Shown here: in pieces, positions 9,756 to 17,856 of the stretch
How the letters are laid out: each line of letters starts with the position of its first letter
Position numbering within the stretch: position 1 is the stretch's first letter
From: Aquimarina sp042434915
GTDB taxonomy: Bacteria > Bacteroidota > Bacteroidia > Flavobacteriales > Flavobacteriaceae
DNA length: 64,000 nucleotides
Assembly (NCBI RefSeq): GCF_042434915.1
Contig: NZ_CP170198.1
Coordinates: 2,976,001 to 3,040,000 of the forward strand
Direction of reading: 5' to 3'
Translations under genes and position numbers: made by a program
Notes under the pieces: generated by a model
The model's database searches: none
What the model saw: the letters and a program-made list of their open reading frames with translations, nothing else
What the model was told of the DNA's origin: nothing

Positions 9756-10553
9756 CTATTTATAAATTTCTATGCTACGATCTTCGGGTTTAGGGCAAAA
9801 TTCACAATCTGTAAGTAGTTTTGCTCCTTTTGGTAATCTTGCTAGAATACTAGACATAATATCTTCATGTTTACTCTTAAGAGCGTTAATATAAACTTGC
9901 ATACCTTGTATTTTAGTGATATCAGGTTTGATTAGCTTTTTATAAACATCGTCAATGTTAGGATTCAAGTTTATTGTAGTGGCTCTAAACTCGTACTTAC
10001 CGCTTTCATTATACGCTTCTATAATTAAACCTGGTAAACCTCTCAATTTCCACGGGCCATGAGAGACTGGAATCTCTGTTGTAAACCAAGCTGTGTAATT
10101 CCTACCTCTAAATTGAGTAGTTGCTTTTTGACAGTTATATTCTCCTATTTTTTTAGTATCTGAATGTAATTTCCAAGGGATTATTTCTATACTATCTTTT
10201 ATTACATATAGTTTCTGCACATGAGACTCTCTAAAAATCAATTCGTTTGTGTTGGTATTGGTGTAGTAATATGGTGGCGGAGAACTACTTTTAATTATAT
10301 TCTTCTCTACCTTTATTTCACTGCCGTCAGACCCAATCGCTGACTGGTCCGCTTCATTTCCTATTTCTGCAACCTCGCCGACCTTTGTATAGAGTGTAAT
10401 TGCCTTATTGAAATACAATGTATAAGGTGATGCGAAAGAAACTCCGTTGGAATTATTGATAATATTGTCATACTCAACAATGCCTTTACTATTCTTTTGA
10501 GCAAAATTTTTCCATATAACAAATATAAATAGTAAGAAAATATACTTTTTCAT
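9756..10553 (-). CDS. GLPGLI family exported protein, copy 3
   Basis: The 265-residue protein has a signal peptide (about 1-18, MKKYIFLLFIFVIWKNFAQ) and the family-defining motif WKLRGLPGLIIEA in the middle. It keeps the conserved blocks YNCQKATT, FTTEIPVSHGPW and a C-terminal DCEFCP. The family occurs in Bacteroidota and has no known reaction. Three cysteines (one before the GLPGLI block, two in the terminal CxxC) are shared by all three copies. It is nearest in sequence to the copy just upstream, from which it is separated by 13 bases, and precedes the TonB-like receptor gene. Confidence 0.9.
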   Translation of the reverse strand: MKKYIFLLFIFVIWKNFAQKNSKGIVEYDNIINNSNGVSFASPYTLYFNKAITLYTKVGEVAEIGNEADQSAIGSDGSEIKVEKNIIKSSSPPPYYYTNTNTNELIFRESHVQKLYVIKDSIEIIPWKLHSDTKKIGEYNCQKATTQFRGRNYTAWFTTEIPVSHGPWKLRGLPGLIIEAYNESGKYEFRATTINLNPNIDDVYKKLIKPDITKIQGMQVYINALKSKHEDIMSSILARLPKGAKLLTDCEFCPKPEDRSIEIYK

Positions 10554-10566
10554 AGGTCACTTTTTT

Positions 10567-11355
10567 TTATTCATAAATCTCCAGATTAAAATTTTTTCTA
10601 TCCGGGCAGGTGTCGCAACCCCTTCGTACTTTTCCTCCTCTAGGTAAGGTAGCTAAGACCATAGCAGACAAGTCCTTGTCCTTGTTTTTTAACGCCATTT
10701 TATAAATTTCCATGTCCTGCATATCTGTAGTGTTTGGAATTTTTAAAGTATCATTAATAATTTTATCATTAGGATCTAACCTAATCGTATGCGCTATAAA
10801 TTCATATTTGCCACTGGCTTCATTAGCTTCCAAAATCAAACCTGGTAAACCTCTCAATTTCCATGGACCATGAGTGATTGGGATTTCCGTGGTAAACCAA
10901 ACCGTCCATTGCCTGCCTCTATAATCTGTTGTTGCTTTTTGACAAGTATAGGAGCTAACTTTTTTTTGATCTTTATGCAACTTCCATGGGAGTACCTCCA
11001 TACTATCTTTTACAATGTAATTTTTCATTACAACGTTTTCTCTAAAAATCAATATATTTTTTAGTGTATTTGTGTAATAATAATTAAGAGGTAAATTAGT
11101 TTTCAAAATTGTACTACTTACTTGTTGTCCAGTGCTATTATTCTTTTTATTAAATTCGTTGTCCATCCGCTTTGCTGTTCCTAATCTTTCAAAAAAAGAT
11201 CTGTTAGCATCAAAATAAAGCTTATACGGAGAGGCAAACCTACTTCCGTCAGGATTATTAATTACTTGACTATATGTTACAATTCCTTTACTATTCTTTT
11301 GAGCGAAATTTTGCGCAATAACAAATATAAATAGTAAGATAATATACTTTTTCAT
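10567..11355 (-). CDS. GLPGLI family exported protein, copy 2
   Basis: The 262-residue protein carries a signal peptide almost identical to that of copy 3 (MKKYIILLFIFVIAQNFAQ, followed by KNSKGIV in both). It has the motif WKLRGLPGLILEA, YTCQKATT, FTTEIPITHGPW and a C-terminal GCDTCP. The near identity of the first ~26 residues and of the DNA there points to recent tandem duplication with copy 3. The mid-region is more diverged, perhaps reflecting a different partner or ligand. Function unknown; location is presumably periplasmic or outer membrane. Confidence 0.9.
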   Translation of the reverse strand: MKKYIILLFIFVIAQNFAQKNSKGIVTYSQVINNPDGSRFASPYKLYFDANRSFFERLGTAKRMDNEFNKKNNSTGQQVSSTILKTNLPLNYYYTNTLKNILIFRENVVMKNYIVKDSMEVLPWKLHKDQKKVSSYTCQKATTDYRGRQWTVWFTTEIPITHGPWKLRGLPGLILEANEASGKYEFIAHTIRLDPNDKIINDTLKIPNTTDMQDMEIYKMALKNKDKDLSAMVLATLPRGGKVRRGCDTCPDRKNFNLEIYE

Positions 11356-11368
11356 AGGCCATTTTCAA

Positions 11369-12175
11369 TTATTCATAAACTTCTAAACTTAAATTTTTAG
11401 GATCTGGACATATCTCGCAGTGCTCGATACTTCTTGTTCCCCTAGGCGAAGATGCTTGTATCATGGCACTGATATCGTCGTACTTACTTTTAAGCGCTCC
11501 CACATAGGATTCATTAGTACTTAAATTATCAATTATTGGTTCTTTTAACTTTTCTTGTATTAAGAGGTCATCGGGATTCAAATTAACCGTTTCGGCGTAA
11601 AAAGAAAACTTGTCACGATTTTCAGTCGCTTCTAAAATCAATCCAGGTAGACCTCTCAGTTTCCATGGACCGCGAGTAACCGGGATTTCTGTAGTAAACC
11701 AAACCGTCCATTGTCTGCCTTTATAATCCGCTATTGCTTTTTGACAGTTATATTTTCCAATCTTTTTAGTCTCTTTCTGTAAAACCCAATCAATAGTGGT
11801 AAAAGATTCTTTGACAATAAAAAGTTTATTCGCGACAGTTTCTCTGAAAATTAATATTCTATTTTCAGTGTTGATATAGTAATAAGGCTCAGGATTATTA
11901 CTTTTAATTATAGTAGTTTTAGCTTGTTGGCCTGCATCAAACTCCGATTCGTTTTCATCACTTATTTTTAGCTGTCTAATCTCTCCACTCTTTGTGTATA
12001 AAGATTTATGTGGGTCAAAATAAAGCGTGTAAGGATTAGTAAAGGTAGTTCCGTCTGGATTGGCAACAATGAAGTTATATGTTACTTCTCCACTTAATTC
12101 CTTTTGGGCTTTCACGGTAGAAAATAACCCTGAAGAGAATGCACATATAAAAACTATTAATTTTAGATTAGTCAT
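11369..12175 (-). CDS. GLPGLI family exported protein, copy 1
   Basis: The 268-residue protein has a signal peptide (about 1-23, ending VKA) unlike that of the other two copies, but the same core: YNCQKAIADYKGRQWTVWF, FTTEIPVTRGPW, WKLRGLPGLILEA and a C-terminal HCEICP. It is the most diverged and the first-transcribed of the three. It follows a 64-residue exported peptide frame by about 60 bases, so it may be the first large gene of a transcript running through to the TonB-like receptor and the small lipoprotein. Confidence 0.9.
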   Translation of the reverse strand: MTNLKLIVFICAFSSGLFSTVKAQKELSGEVTYNFIVANPDGTTFTNPYTLYFDPHKSLYTKSGEIRQLKISDENESEFDAGQQAKTTIIKSNNPEPYYYINTENRILIFRETVANKLFIVKESFTTIDWVLQKETKKIGKYNCQKAIADYKGRQWTVWFTTEIPVTRGPWKLRGLPGLILEATENRDKFSFYAETVNLNPDDLLIQEKLKEPIIDNLSTNESYVGALKSKYDDISAMIQASSPRGTRSIEHCEICPDPKNLSLEVYE

Positions 12176-12236
12176 GATATTAATTTTTTTTTTTAAAATA
12201 ATCCACCTCTTTTTGTAAATTATTTGTCTACAATAT

Positions 12237-12431
12237 CTAGCACGGTACTTCTTCTATTCTTACAAGAACTCCGTGTTCATCAAAATATCTATTTATTCTG
12301 GTACAAACGTCATCTTCTTCTACGGTTTCTATGTTAGCTTCTTTTGCTACGGTTAATTCTTCACTTGTGTTCATTGCATAAGAAGTATATGCAATTACTA
12401 TTAATCCTAAGGTCAAAAATGTTTTTTTAAT
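12237..12431 (-). CDS. Small exported peptide with probable ATT start (or start-codon loss)
   Basis: A 64-codon frame opens at ATT (12431) and ends with TAG at 12237. It reads as a signal peptide, (I/M)KKTFLTLGLIVIAYTSYA, followed by an acidic mature part ending RIEEVPC with two cysteines. No ATG or GTG lies at the expected place; the next ATG is codon 20, after the signal sequence. A TATATTTG promoter-like box lies about 29 bases upstream of the ATT, too close for an internal leader. The 5' leader TTTTAAAACCTTATAAT resembles that of the peptide gene at 23289. Either ATT is used as a start or the gene has lost its ATG by one substitution. I do not recognise the family. Confidence 0.5.
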   Translation of the reverse strand: MKKTFLTLGLIVIAYTSYAMNTSEELTVAKEANIETVEEDDVCTRINRYFDEHGVLVRIEEVPC

Positions 12432-12459
12432 ATTATAAGGTTTTAAAAATTAATTGTAA

Positions 12460-12467
12460 CAAATATA
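12460..12467 (-). promoter_or_regulatory. Candidate Bacteroidota -7 box for the small peptide/GLPGLI cluster
   Basis: On the minus strand the sequence reads TATATTTG, matching the Bacteroidota consensus TAnnTTTG. It sits about 29 bases before the ATT start at 12431. I see no clear TTG -33 element at the usual spacing. Confidence 0.4.
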
Positions 12468-12629
12468 TTTAATATAAACAGAAACAGTTTTTATTTTGAA
12501 GCCTACACTAATACTGACAACAATCGGTGAGGTGAGTTAGGTTGATTATGACAATATTAACACTTCTGAGTTGATTTCAGCAACGGCAAAACCTCACACT
12601 CACTACGGTGAAATAGATTATAAAACTAA

Positions 12630-12654
12630 AAAAGCCCGCATAAAGCGGGCTTTT
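12630..12654 (-). terminator. Rho-independent terminator of the ATP synthase operon
   Basis: The inverted repeat GCCCGC/GCGGGC (12634-12639 with 12645-12650) has a 5-base loop and flanking A/T runs that extend the stem. It lies just after the atpG stop codon and would end minus-strand transcription. Confidence 0.85.
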
Positions 12655-12676
12655 AATGTATTTGAATAATGAATAC

Positions 12677-13540
12677 TTATCCGTTCAGTGCTTCTGCACC
12701 ACCAACGATCTCTAAGATCTCATTAGTAATAGAAGCTTGTCTTGCTTTATTATAGGATAATTTAAGCGCATCTCTAAGCTCTGTAGCGTTATCTGTAGCT
12801 TTATGCATTGCTGTCATACGTGCACCATGCTCTGAGGCAAAAGAATCTCGTATTCCCTTATACAATTGCATCTTTAGCATCTTCGGAATTAATTGCTCTA
12901 CAATTTCCTCTTTTGACGGTTCAAAAATATAATCAACACTGGCAGTAGCCTCTTCACTAGCGATAGGAACAATTGGTAAAAATTGTTCGGTTGTTACGAT
13001 TTGAGAAGCTGCATTTTTAAACTTATTGTATACTACAAGCACCTTATCATAGTCTCCTTTGGTAAAGCGATCCATAATATCGGTTGCTATATCAGCTACG
13101 TTGGCAAAGGTTAAATCATCATATAAAGAACTTTTATTAGCAACAATTGTATGAGATTTGGCTACTATATCGTGTACCTTTTTACCGATCGTTATAAAAT
13201 CAACTTGCTTACCAGCATATTGATTTGTATAAATATCACGTACAGCTTTAATAATATTTGTATTAAACGCTCCAGCCAGTCCTCTGTTTGAAGCAATCGC
13301 TACCACCAATACTTTATTTACTTCGCGTTGCTCTGCATATGAACTACCATTATCATTATCCAATGCTGCACTTAAGTTTTGTAGCAATTCGGTTAATTTG
13401 TCTGCATAAGGACGCATCGCAGTAATAGCCGACTGTGCCTTATTCAACTTTGCAGCAGATACCATTTTCATGGCGCTGGTAATTTGCATCGTTGAAGATA
13501 CAGAAGTAATTCTATTACGTAACTCTTTTAAATTTGCCAT
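12677..13540 (-). CDS. atpG: F-type ATP synthase gamma subunit
   Basis: The 287-residue protein shows the gamma-subunit termini: N-terminal LKELRNRITSVSSTMQITSA with MKMVSAAKL, and C-terminal AMHKATDNATELRDALKLSY with ITNEILEIVGG. These helices form the central rotating shaft inside the alpha3-beta3 head. It is the last gene of the cluster; a strong hairpin follows. The beta and epsilon genes that follow gamma in many bacteria are absent here. Confidence 0.97.
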   Translation of the reverse strand: MANLKELRNRITSVSSTMQITSAMKMVSAAKLNKAQSAITAMRPYADKLTELLQNLSAALDNDNGSSYAEQREVNKVLVVAIASNRGLAGAFNTNIIKAVRDIYTNQYAGKQVDFITIGKKVHDIVAKSHTIVANKSSLYDDLTFANVADIATDIMDRFTKGDYDKVLVVYNKFKNAASQIVTTEQFLPIVPIASEEATASVDYIFEPSKEEIVEQLIPKMLKMQLYKGIRDSFASEHGARMTAMHKATDNATELRDALKLSYNKARQASITNEILEIVGGAEALNG

Positions 13541-13554
13541 TTCTTAAAACAATC

Positions 13555-13582
13555 AATTCTGAATTCTGAATTTTGAATTCAA
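13555..13582. repeat. Four tandem copies of a 7-base unit (AATTCTG-like)
   Basis: Between atpA and atpG the sequence reads AATTCTG, AATTCTG, AATTTTG, AATTCAA in direct succession. It is non-coding and begins 15 bases upstream of the atpG start. No function is evident; replication slippage could make it variable. Confidence 0.7.
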
Positions 13583-13591
13583 TATTCTAAA

Positions 13592-15172
13592 TTAGTTCTT
13601 ATATTTTGCCGAAATCTCTTTTGAAGCCGTTACTAAAACATCAATTACTTCGTCAGTTAGTTTTCCAGCTTTTAAAAGATCTAAGCTATCTCTATGCTTT
13701 GCATTAAGATATGCCAAATAATCTTTTTCAAATTCTTTTACCTTATTTACAGGAACATCTCGTAACAAATTCTTAGAACCTGCGTAAACGATTGCAACTT
13801 GATCTTCTACCGTGAAAGGATCATTTTGAGCTTGCTTTAAGATCTCAACATTACGCTTTCCTTTTTCGATAACATTTAAGGTTGCCGCATCTAGGTCTGA
13901 TCCAAACTTAGCAAATGCCTCTAATTCACGAAACTGTGCCTGATCCAGTTTTAAAGTACCTGCTACTTTTTTCATGGATTTAATCTGCGCATTACCACCA
14001 ACTCGAGATACCGAAATACCTACGTTAATTGCCGGACGAACTCCAGAGTTAAATAAATCAGACGTTAAGAATATCTGACCATCTGTAATCGAAATTACGT
14101 TCGTAGGAATATATGCAGATACGTCACCCGCCTGTGTTTCAATAATTGGCAATGCTGTTAATGAACCTCCACCTTTTACTTTACCCTTTAAAGAATCAGG
14201 TAAATCATTCATGTCTTTTGCAATCGTATCATCTGCAATAACTTTTGCGGCACGCTCTAATAATCTAGAGTGAAGATAGAAAACATCTCCAGGGTATGCC
14301 TCACGTCCTGGTGGACGACGTAATAATAAAGATACCTCACGATATGCTACTGCTTGTTTTGATAAATCATCATATATAATTAATGCTGGACGACCTGTAT
14401 CTCTAAAATACTCACCGATTGCTGCACCAGCAAAAGGAGCATATACCTGCATTGGAGCAGGATCAGATGCATTTGCAGCTACAATCGTTGTATACGCCAT
14501 AGCACCTTTGTCCTCAAGAACTTTTGCAATACCAGCAACGGTAGATGCTTTTTGTCCTATAGCTACATAAATACAATATACTGGCTCACCAGCATCATAA
14601 AATTCTTTTTGGTTAAGGATCGTATCGATACAAACAGTAGTTTTACCGGTTTGACGATCACCAATAACAAGCTCTCGCTGACCTCTACCTACAGGTACCA
14701 TCGCATCGATAGATTTAATTCCTGTTTGCAAAGGCTCGGTTACTGGCTGACGAAACACAACTCCAGGAGCTTTACGCTCTAGTGGCATCTCAAAGGTTTC
14801 TCCAGCGATAGGACCTTTCCCATCAATTGGAGCACCTAATGTATCTACTACACGTCCTACAATACCTTCACCTACGTTAATAGATGCAATTCGTTGTGTA
14901 CGTTTTACAGTAACACCCTCTTTAACCTCTGTAGAAGGACCTAAAAGTACTACCCCAACATTATCCTCTTCAAGATTTAGAACGATCCCCTCTAATCCAG
15001 ATTCAAATTGCACTAATTCTCCATATTGAGCATTAGATAGACCGTAGATTCGAGCGATACCATCACCTACTTGTAATACCGTTCCTACCTCTTCTAGCGA
15101 AGCCGTAGCTTCAAAACCAGATAATTGTTGTTTTAATATTGCTGAAACTTCAGCAGGATTCACTTCTGCCAT
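13592..15172 (-). CDS. atpA: F-type ATP synthase alpha subunit
   Basis: The 526-residue protein has the nucleotide-binding P-loop GDRQTGKT (171-178) and the alpha signature around PAINVGISVSRVG. It forms the non-catalytic nucleotide-binding sites of the F1 head. Length and domain order (beta barrel, nucleotide-binding core, helical C-terminus) match the family. It follows atpH by about 60 bases in the usual delta-alpha-gamma order. Confidence 0.98.
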   Translation of the reverse strand: MAEVNPAEVSAILKQQLSGFEATASLEEVGTVLQVGDGIARIYGLSNAQYGELVQFESGLEGIVLNLEEDNVGVVLLGPSTEVKEGVTVKRTQRIASINVGEGIVGRVVDTLGAPIDGKGPIAGETFEMPLERKAPGVVFRQPVTEPLQTGIKSIDAMVPVGRGQRELVIGDRQTGKTTVCIDTILNQKEFYDAGEPVYCIYVAIGQKASTVAGIAKVLEDKGAMAYTTIVAANASDPAPMQVYAPFAGAAIGEYFRDTGRPALIIYDDLSKQAVAYREVSLLLRRPPGREAYPGDVFYLHSRLLERAAKVIADDTIAKDMNDLPDSLKGKVKGGGSLTALPIIETQAGDVSAYIPTNVISITDGQIFLTSDLFNSGVRPAINVGISVSRVGGNAQIKSMKKVAGTLKLDQAQFRELEAFAKFGSDLDAATLNVIEKGKRNVEILKQAQNDPFTVEDQVAIVYAGSKNLLRDVPVNKVKEFEKDYLAYLNAKHRDSLDLLKAGKLTDEVIDVLVTASKEISAKYKN

Positions 15173-15231
15173 TTTATAATAGTTTAGAAGAACAAGTTGT
15201 ATTACTTATTCCCTTATTATTAGTTTTACTT

Positions 15232-15759
15232 TTAATTACTCAATTCTCTTCTTAACGAAGTTAACTTACTTGCTACACTTGCATTATACTGCAAATCTCC
15301 AACACGTAGGATAAATCCACCTATAATACTTTCATCAACGATATTCTCGATAGTTGCATTGTACCCTGTAAATTCTTTCACTTTAGCCAACACTTTAGTA
15401 CGCATAGCATCACTAAGCGGCACAGCCGATGTGACTGTTGCTACTTGTGTGTTGTTAAGTTTGTTATACAAAGTAGTATATTGCTTTGCTACTTCTTTTA
15501 ACGAAGACACTCTTTTGTTTGCAATCAATACATCAAAAAGATTTTGTGTAGTATTGGTTGTGATTTTAAAGATCTGACGTAAAGATTCACGCTTAACTTC
15601 ATTATTAAATAATGGACTGTTTAGCAACATACGCAATTCTGCGTTAGCATCTATAGTATCAATAATACTATTCATATCCTGTTGAATACTTTCGGTTGCT
15701 TTTTGTTCTTGCGCCAGACTTAAAACTGCTTTTGCGTAACGTACTGCTGCTCTACTCAT
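15232..15759 (-). CDS. atpH: F-type ATP synthase delta subunit
   Basis: The 175-residue protein begins AAVRYAKAVLSLAQEQKA, the usual delta/OSCP N-terminal helix, and ends with a GGFILRVGDLQYNASV block conserved in the family. Delta links the peripheral b stalk to the top of F1. It lies 7 bases after atpF, so the two are probably translated together. Confidence 0.95.
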   Translation of the reverse strand: MSRAAVRYAKAVLSLAQEQKATESIQQDMNSIIDTIDANAELRMLLNSPLFNNEVKRESLRQIFKITTNTTQNLFDVLIANKRVSSLKEVAKQYTTLYNKLNNTQVATVTSAVPLSDAMRTKVLAKVKEFTGYNATIENIVDESIIGGFILRVGDLQYNASVASKLTSLRRELSN

Positions 15760-15766
15760 AACTAAT

Positions 15767-16264
15767 CTAGTTTAAAGTAACATCTCCCAACATAGAATCA
15801 ACCAAATTCATTTGGTTTTCTTTATTGTCTAATTCTTTTCTTACTACCTTTTCTGCTATCTCGATTGAGATCGCTGCTACTTGCTGCTTAAGCTCTGCTA
15901 TTGCCGCTTTTTTCTCACCTTCGATAGTTTCTTGAGCTTGCGCCACAATTTTATTAGCTTCTTGTTGCGCTTCGTCTTTTGCCTCGGTAAGCATAGTTTC
16001 TTTTAAAATGCGCGCTTCTTTAAGCATATTATCACGTTCTGCACGTGCTTCTTTAATGATACGCTCATTATCCGCTTGTAGATTTTGTAATTCTTTCTTA
16101 GCATTTTCAGCAGCATCTAGTGCTCCTTGAATACCTTCTTCTCTGTCATTTAAACTATTGAGAATTGGTTTCCATGCAAATTTTCTCATTAAAAAGATTA
16201 AAATCAATAAAATGATGGCTTGCATAAAAAACAATCCGGGAGAAAAATCGTGTAAAAGATTCAT
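15767..16264 (-). CDS. atpF: F-type ATP synthase b subunit
   Basis: The 165-residue protein has one N-terminal membrane helix (about 10-27, GLFFMQAIILLILIFLMRKF) followed by a long charged helix rich in Ala, Lys and Glu, the peripheral stator stalk. WKPILNSLNDREEGIQGAL after the membrane segment is typical. A single b gene is present, consistent with a homodimeric stalk. Confidence 0.96.
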   Translation of the reverse strand: MNLLHDFSPGLFFMQAIILLILIFLMRKFAWKPILNSLNDREEGIQGALDAAENAKKELQNLQADNERIIKEARAERDNMLKEARILKETMLTEAKDEAQQEANKIVAQAQETIEGEKKAAIAELKQQVAAISIEIAEKVVRKELDNKENQMNLVDSMLGDVTLN

Positions 16265-16353
16265 TATTGCTATACTTTGTATTTATACTTTTGTTTAATT
16301 TTAAACAATTCCTGCAACCAACCGTTACAGGAATTGTTTATACTTTCTAGGAA

Positions 16354-16542
16354 TTATTTTCCTAAGATTAATGCACCAAATGCTAAACCTTCTAAAAGTG
16401 CTCCGATGATAATCATTGCTGTTTGGATTTTACCAGCAGCCTCAGGTTGACGAGCAATTCCTTCCATTGCTTTTCCTCCAATTTGACCTAATCCGATTCC
16501 TCCTCCGATTACGATTAATCCTGCTCCAATTAAATTGTACAT
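16354..16542 (-). CDS. atpE: F-type ATP synthase c subunit (proteolipid)
   Basis: This 62-residue hairpin has two membrane helices joined by the polar loop ARQPEA (30-35). The ion-carrying acid is Glu51 in helix 2. At the position of the Na+-ligating Gln of Ilyobacter-type c rings there is Leu18, and the residue after Glu51 is Gly rather than Ser/Thr, so a proton-coupled ring is more likely. That last point is inferred from my alignment by eye. Confidence 0.97.
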   Translation of the reverse strand: MYNLIGAGLIVIGGGIGLGQIGGKAMEGIARQPEAAGKIQTAMIIIGALLEGLAFGALILGK

Positions 16543-16581
16543 ACTAATGATTTATATAATTAAACAAATTCTAATTCTTAA

Positions 16582-17685
16582 TTAATGATGGTCGTGCTCG
16601 GCTACGGCCATCCCAATAAACAATGCTGATAACATTGTAAAAATAAAGGCTTGCAAAAATGCAACTAATATTTCAATTAACGTTATAAAAAGCGTTAACA
16701 CTAACGATATCCCTGTTGATCCTACGGCGCCAAACTGTGCTTTAAGTAAAATCATTAATGCGATTAGACTCATTACCACAAAGTGTCCAGCAGTCATATT
16801 AGCAAACAAACGTATCAATAAAGAAAACGGTTTTGTCAACATTCCTAAAATCTCTATGGGCATCAAAATAATTTTCATAGGAACTGGTACGCCAGGCATC
16901 CAGAAAATATGCTTCCAGTACTCTTTGTTACCACTAAACTGTACTATAAAAAATGTAAATACTGCTAACGCAACTGTTACTGCAATGTTACCTGTTACAT
17001 TGAATCCTAATGGAGTCATTCCTAATAAATTCAAGATCCAGATAAAGAAGAATACCGTTAAAAGGAATCCCATATACTTGCGATATTTTTTCTCACCAAT
17101 ATTAGGTCTCGCAATCTCATCTCTCACGTAAATTACCAATGGCTCTAAAACTCTAGCAAAACCTGTAGGAATTGGTCCTTTTTTATAACCTCTAGCCAAC
17201 GCTGAAAATGCTAAAACCATTAATAAACCAGCCAATAGCATCCCAACTACACTCTTTGTTATAGAAAAATCCAAAGGTCTTGGGTTTGTTGGATGACCAG
17301 CTTCGTCAATCACCAACTCATCATCAGGTCCGTCTAATTTATATATTTTGCTATGATATAAGGTATAGTAATTTCCGTTTACCTCTGCTACAGTTTCACC
17401 GTGATGAAATTTAGAGGACATAAATACTTGTAATCCATCATCCCATAAAATAACAGGAAGTGGAAATCCATAATGTGTATTGGTTTCACCATCAGTATAG
17501 AAAACGAAATCGTGAGAATCTTGTAAGTGATGTTTGATGTACGCGTCAATCTCCTCTTTAGTATCTACTGGGTTTCCTCCTTGCGAAGTACCTCCATCGC
17601 TAGTAGATCCCGCGTAGGTAGTTGAACTCATAAAAAAAAGTAGAAGAACTACTATACAACTGAAGGGTCTATATAATACTTTCAT
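16582..17685 (-). CDS. atpB: F-type ATP synthase a subunit with exported N-terminal domain
   Basis: The 367-residue protein is over 100 residues longer than the E. coli subunit at its N-terminus. It starts with a signal-like segment (about 1-25) followed by a hydrophilic stretch (about 26-140) with aromatic and acidic residues, then the usual membrane domain. Arg292 in LLIRLFANMTAGHFV is the essential stator arginine facing the c ring. The end HDHH is histidine-rich. Such an extension occurs in other Bacteroidota a subunits; its job is unknown. Confidence 0.95.
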   Translation of the reverse strand: MKVLYRPFSCIVVLLLFFMSSTTYAGSTSDGGTSQGGNPVDTKEEIDAYIKHHLQDSHDFVFYTDGETNTHYGFPLPVILWDDGLQVFMSSKFHHGETVAEVNGNYYTLYHSKIYKLDGPDDELVIDEAGHPTNPRPLDFSITKSVVGMLLAGLLMVLAFSALARGYKKGPIPTGFARVLEPLVIYVRDEIARPNIGEKKYRKYMGFLLTVFFFIWILNLLGMTPLGFNVTGNIAVTVALAVFTFFIVQFSGNKEYWKHIFWMPGVPVPMKIILMPIEILGMLTKPFSLLIRLFANMTAGHFVVMSLIALMILLKAQFGAVGSTGISLVLTLFITLIEILVAFLQAFIFTMLSALFIGMAVAEHDHH

Positions 17686-17727
17686 TTGCTAAATTCTGGT
17701 GTTTTTTGTAAGTTCTGAATTTGGCTG

Positions 17728-17735
17728 CAAAAGTA
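17728..17735 (-). promoter_or_regulatory. Candidate promoter -7 box upstream of atpB
   Basis: The minus strand reads TACTTTTG followed by C, a full match to the Bacteroidota TAnnTTTG box, about 43 bases before the atpB ATG. A good -33 TTG at normal spacing is not evident. It lies in the 171-base gap between the DUF6168 gene and atpB and could let the core ATP synthase genes be transcribed independently of sprE. Confidence 0.5.
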
Positions 17736-17856
17736 CATTAATAATTATCAATAAACATAGCTTTTTATAATAAATTCTCAATTTAACAATGCTAATACCT
17801 TGACTCATTTGCTTATTGTTAGAAATGAGACCTGTATCTATGTGCTACTAGTAAGA

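Noticed and set aside
12432..12629. Further small genes in the gap between the peptide frame and the ATP synthase terminator
   Set aside because: Only very short frames (under 20 codons) without start context are present on either strand.
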